From Nocardioides panacisoli (GTDB lineage: Bacteria; Actinomycetota; Actinomycetes; Propionibacteriales; Nocardioidaceae), in contig NZ_CP080409.1 of assembly GCF_019448235.1 (NCBI RefSeq), positions 1,178,001-1,242,000 on the forward strand: 64,000 nt of DNA, in the 5' to 3' direction. The position numbers and the translations under genes are program-made. This document shows positions 61,605 to 64,000 of the stretch, piece by piece (the first letter of the stretch is position 1; every line of letters starts with the position of its first letter). Under the pieces are notes generated by a model, which worked only from the letters and a program-made list of their open reading frames with translations, was not told the DNA's origin and made no database searches.

Positions 61605-62825
61605 TCATGACTTCGAAGTCGCTCGCCCGACCTTGTCCGCGCTCGGCGGCTGACCACCGGCGGCCATCATCAACACTGAACCGATGAGGGCGGCGAGCAA
61701 GGAACCGGCGAAGATGCCGATCTTGGCGGCTTCGGTCAGTGCTGGGTCGTCGTAGGCGAGGTCAGCGATGAACAGCGACACGGTGAACCCGATGCCTGCT
61801 AACGCCGCGACCGAGCCCACGTGCAGCGCTCCGACGCCCTGAGGAAGTCTCCCGAGTCCGGTGCGAACGGCCAGCCATACAGCGGCACTGATGCCGACGA
61901 TCTTTCCGACCACCAGTCCGGCGGCGATGGCCCAGGGCAGGGCTGAACGTGCGGCTTCACCCAGCACACCGCCGCCGAAGGACACGCCTGCGTTGGCGAG
62001 TGCGAACAACGGCACCACCACGAAGGCCGACCACGGGTGCAGATGGTGCTCCAGTGTCGCCAGAACGTTGCGACCGCCCACCTGTCCCGCCGGGGTCAGC
62101 AGTCCCAGCGCCACCCCGGCGATAGTGGCGTGGACCCCCGACTCCAAAGTGGCGACCCAAACGCCGATGCCCACGACGACGTAGGGCCACATGGCGGTGA
62201 CGCCGAGCCTGCGCAACAGCACCACAAGCGCAAGTCCGGCGACGGCGCTACCAAGCCAGGCCAATGACACCGAGTCGGTGTAGAACAACGCAATCACGGT
62301 AATCGCGATGATGTCGTCCACGATGGCTGCCGACAGCAGGAGCAACTTCGCGCCCGCCGGAACCCGGTCGCCTAGAAGCGCGAGCACCCCGACGGCGAAG
62401 GCAATGTCGGTTGCCATCGGGATTCCCCACCCGGCACCCGCGTCGCCGCTCGTAAGGGCCACGAACATCAACGCCGGTACGACAACCCCACCCACGGCTG
62501 CCGCCGCAGGCAGCGCGGCCGCACGTGGGTCGTGTAGTTCCCCGATGGCCAACTCGCGTTTGATCTCAAGGCCCACCACGAAGAAGAAGATGACCATCAG
62601 GCCGTCGTTGACCCAGTGCTGCAGGTCTTCGGTTATCGCGGCGGGACCCCAACCGAGAGTGAGGTACTGCCCCCAGAGCTGCGTGTAGGACTCGGATACG
62701 GGAGTGTTGGCCCAGATCACGGCGATGAGCGCGGCGACCACGAGTGCGATCCCGCCAGCAGCTTCGTCGTGGAGGAAGTCCTGCAGGGCGCTGAAGGCAC
62801 GCTTGGGGGCTCGTTGGTTGGACAT
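61605..62825 (-). CDS. nhaA: Na+/H+ antiporter NhaA
   Basis: A 406-residue membrane antiporter with about 12 helices. The ion-binding Asp pair is visible in MATDIAFAVG and SAAIVDDIIAI; FFFVVGLEIKREL is another hallmark. It exchanges sodium for protons, giving salt and alkali tolerance. The ATG has AAGGA eight bases upstream. It is a stand-alone cargo gene in the island. Confidence 0.96.
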   Translation of the reverse strand: MSNQRAPKRAFSALQDFLHDEAAGGIALVVAALIAVIWANTPVSESYTQLWGQYLTLGWGPAAITEDLQHWVNDGLMVIFFFVVGLEIKRELAIGELHDPRAAALPAAAAVGGVVVPALMFVALTSGDAGAGWGIPMATDIAFAVGVLALLGDRVPAGAKLLLLSAAIVDDIIAITVIALFYTDSVSLAWLGSAVAGLALVVLLRRLGVTAMWPYVVVGIGVWVATLESGVHATIAGVALGLLTPAGQVGGRNVLATLEHHLHPWSAFVVVPLFALANAGVSFGGGVLGEAARSALPWAIAAGLVVGKIVGISAAVWLAVRTGLGRLPQGVGALHVGSVAALAGIGFTVSLFIADLAYDDPALTEAAKIGIFAGSLLAALIGSVLMMAAGGQPPSADKVGRATSKS

Positions 62826-63013
62826 TCAGAGTCCTTCCGTCGCCGTGGTGCGGTCGGGGCGTCGGGCCGCCTTCAGTCTCGCAGAGGCCGTAGCGCAGCC
62901 CAGGGTCTGTGCGTACGTCCGCACACCGCCCGGCATGATGGGATGTCTCGCCCCAGTGGCGGACGTCCGGATGAACGATCCCGTTCCGGGTCGCCCCGAG
63001 GTGGTGCGGGGCT

Positions 63014-63110
63014 TACGCCTTGTTACGGATCGTCGATCCGTAAACACCGTGACCATCTCGCCGAGCCGAGCCTCTCGCTGGCTTGCGCGAGGTGAGGAAG
63101 TGGGCGCTGG
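63014..63110 (+). repeat. Direct repeat, copy 1
   Basis: A 97-base sequence almost identical to 63571-63668 (five mismatches and one single-base indel by hand). It begins TACGCCTTG and contains a perfect palindrome (63023-63043) with arms TTACGGATC and GATCCGTAA around GTC. It ends in a hairpin-forming stretch (CCTCTCGC and GCGCGAGG). Weaker similarity extends about 33 bases further left. Confidence 0.9.
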
Positions 63111-63133
63111 TGCCGGGCCGTACAGTGCGGCTC

Positions 63134-63457
63134 GTGCATCGAGTGCCCCTGCTGATGGCCGCCGTGTTCATGACGTTCGCGTGCTCGCCAGACAAGGGCT
63201 TCGGGGAATCGCGGGAGGTTGAGGCCGAGGACTACGGCTCGGACTGGCCGCTCACCGTCGAGTCGGCGATCCTGAGCTGCAGCCCTGAGGGCGACCTGTT
63301 CGTCCAGATCAACGGACGAGCCTTCGGCCTGAACACCGCGACCGTGGAGGACGCCGATCCCGGTTTCCGTCGTGTTTGGGCTGCGAACCCGGGCAATGGC
63401 GGCGAGCGGATGGATCTCGTCCCACTCATTGAGGACGCTCGCGAACTCTGCGAGTGA
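63134..63457 (+). CDS. Small lipoprotein, DUF2511-like
   Basis: A 107-residue protein. A short signal peptide ends in TFAC (Cys17), and the mature part has the DUF2511/YebY-like pattern WPLTVESAILSCS, then LFVQINGRAFGLNTAT and a late Cys. Function unknown. TACAGT at 63121-63126 could be a -10 element, which would make the GTG at 63134 nearly leaderless; GTG 63125 and ATG 63155 are alternatives. It lies between the two direct repeats, copy 1 ending just before it. Confidence 0.7.
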   Translation: MHRVPLLMAAVFMTFACSPDKGFGESREVEAEDYGSDWPLTVESAILSCSPEGDLFVQINGRAFGLNTATVEDADPGFRRVWAANPGNGGERMDLVPLIEDARELCE

Positions 63458-63570
63458 TGACGCCCGGACCTGCTCCGGTTCGTGCGTCTTTCCATTGCAG
63501 TCAACGGCGGAGCGTGCCCGCTGTTGGTTCCGGTTGCGGGTCGCCTCGGAGGTGGCCCCCCGGGGGGGGG

Positions 63571-63668
63571 TACGCCTTGTTACGGATCGTCGATTCGTAA
63601 AGACCGTGAGCATCTCGCCCAGCGGAGCCTCTCGCTGGCCTTGCGCGAGGTGAGGAAGTGGGCGCTGG
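63571..63668 (+). repeat. Direct repeat, copy 2
   Basis: Near-identical copy of 63014-63110. Its palindrome (63580-63600) has one mismatch (GATTCGTAA arm). It is preceded by a CCCCCC-GGGGGGGGG run and is followed, 83 bases on, by the serine recombinase start. Confidence 0.9.
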
Positions 63669-63750
63669 CTGGTCACGTCGGGCTCCTGCCCGATGCCTGA
63701 GCCGCCCGCACCCGGCGCGAGGCCGGGCCCATCCCTTGGGAGACGCGCCA

Positions 63751-64000
63751 TGAGCGCACTACTTGTCGGGTACGCCCGATGCTCCACTGATCAGCAAGAC
63801 CTCACCGCGCAACGCGACGCGCTGCGCGGCCTCGGCGTCGAGGCCGAACGCATCTATGTCGACCACGGCTTGACCGGCACCAACCGCGAACGCCCAGGGC
63901 TTCGTGAGGCCCTGGCCGCGTGTCGCGCCGGCGACACCCTGGTCGTCACCAAGCTCGACCGGCTGGCCCGGTCCCTGCCAGATGCGCGGGCGATCGCCGA
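63751..64000 (+). CDS. Small serine recombinase (resolvase/invertase), N-terminal part
   Basis: The first 83 codons are in the window. The catalytic Ser is in VGYARCSTDQQDLTAQRDAL; the Arg-rich motif TKLDRLARSLPD is also present, so it is a Tn3-resolvase/DNA-invertase type recombinase. The ATG is preceded by TTGGGAGAC. It cuts and rejoins DNA through a Ser-DNA link, at sites usually beside its own gene; the two direct repeats just upstream are candidate sites. Confidence 0.9.

Larger units (their letters stand above)
56110..64000. mobile_element. Genomic island in tRNA-Val(GAC), left part
   Basis: Downstream of the tRNA the gene content changes from housekeeping to mobile-element and cargo functions: Xis-like protein, small HTH protein, MobF relaxase, secreted protease and lipoprotein, NhaA, a repeat-bounded lipoprotein gene and a serine recombinase. 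No tyrosine integrase lies between the tRNA and the Xis-like gene. The right end is outside the window. It may be an integrative mobilisable element that has lost its integrase, or several insertions stacked at one site. Confidence 0.7.

Noticed and set aside
63023..63787. Minus-strand frame containing twice a PLPHLAQ / RRSVT-like peptide
   Set aside because: The repeated peptide is just the translated direct repeat, and the frame is antisense to the DUF2511-like gene and the recombinase start.

Overview
This window comes from the chromosome of a high-GC actinobacterium, most likely of the Nocardioidaceae (Nocardioides-like). The basis is the very high GC content, frequent GTG starts, ATGA/GTGA start-stop overlaps, and a gene order that closely follows the well-known actinobacterial pyr / nusB-efp-aro / alaS / relA / sec-ruv / pdx / thrS stretch of Streptomyces. 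The genus assignment is inference; no rRNA gene is present. About 56 kb is conserved housekeeping chromosome, nearly all on the minus strand, and the last 8 kb is an accessory island.

Layout. 1-7.3 kb: pyrimidine operon pyrR-pyrB-pyrC-carA-carB-(pyrD), headed by a PyrR-binding RNA loop next to the pyrR ribosome binding site. 7.6-8.5 kb: a divergent HTH gene in the place where Streptomyces carries bldD. 8.5-21 kb: nusB, efp, the shikimate genes (aroQ, aroB, aroK, aroC, aroE) with a prepilin peptidase, then mltG, ruvX, alaS, two small envelope-type genes and rarA. 21-27.4 kb: a complete dipeptide/oligopeptide ABC importer operon with a strong hairpin after the binding-protein gene. 27.4-36.2 kb: aspS, hisS, an MBL hydrolase, a DUF349 gene, a 1.24-kb unit bounded by 70-bp inverted repeats and carrying only a DUF559-like nuclease gene, then relA. 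36.2-43.4 kb: apt, secF, secD, yajC, ruvB, ruvA, ruvC (with an SOS box) and yebC. 43.4-51.5 kb: pdxT and pdxS, separated by a methyltransferase and a lipoprotein gene, then pgsA, a HIT protein, a TetR regulator, a secreted glycosidase-fold lipoprotein and thrS. 51.6-56.1 kb: tRNA-Val(CAC), a flavin monooxygenase with a divergent GAF-domain regulator, an aminodeoxychorismate-lyase-like gene, and a tRNA-Gly/Cys/Val(GAC) array.

The island starts at the 3' end of tRNA-Val(GAC) and continues past the window edge. It has an excisionase-like gene, a second small HTH gene and a MobF relaxase-helicase with a candidate oriT, but no integrase beside the tRNA. Its cargo is a secreted metzincin protease coupled to a lipoprotein, an NhaA antiporter, and a small lipoprotein gene between two nearly identical ~97-bp direct repeats, followed by the start of a small serine recombinase.

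The items most worth a second look are the inverted-repeat-bounded nuclease unit (32637-33880), the direct-repeat cassette beside the serine recombinase (63014-63668), and the integrase-less tRNA-Val island with its candidate oriT.
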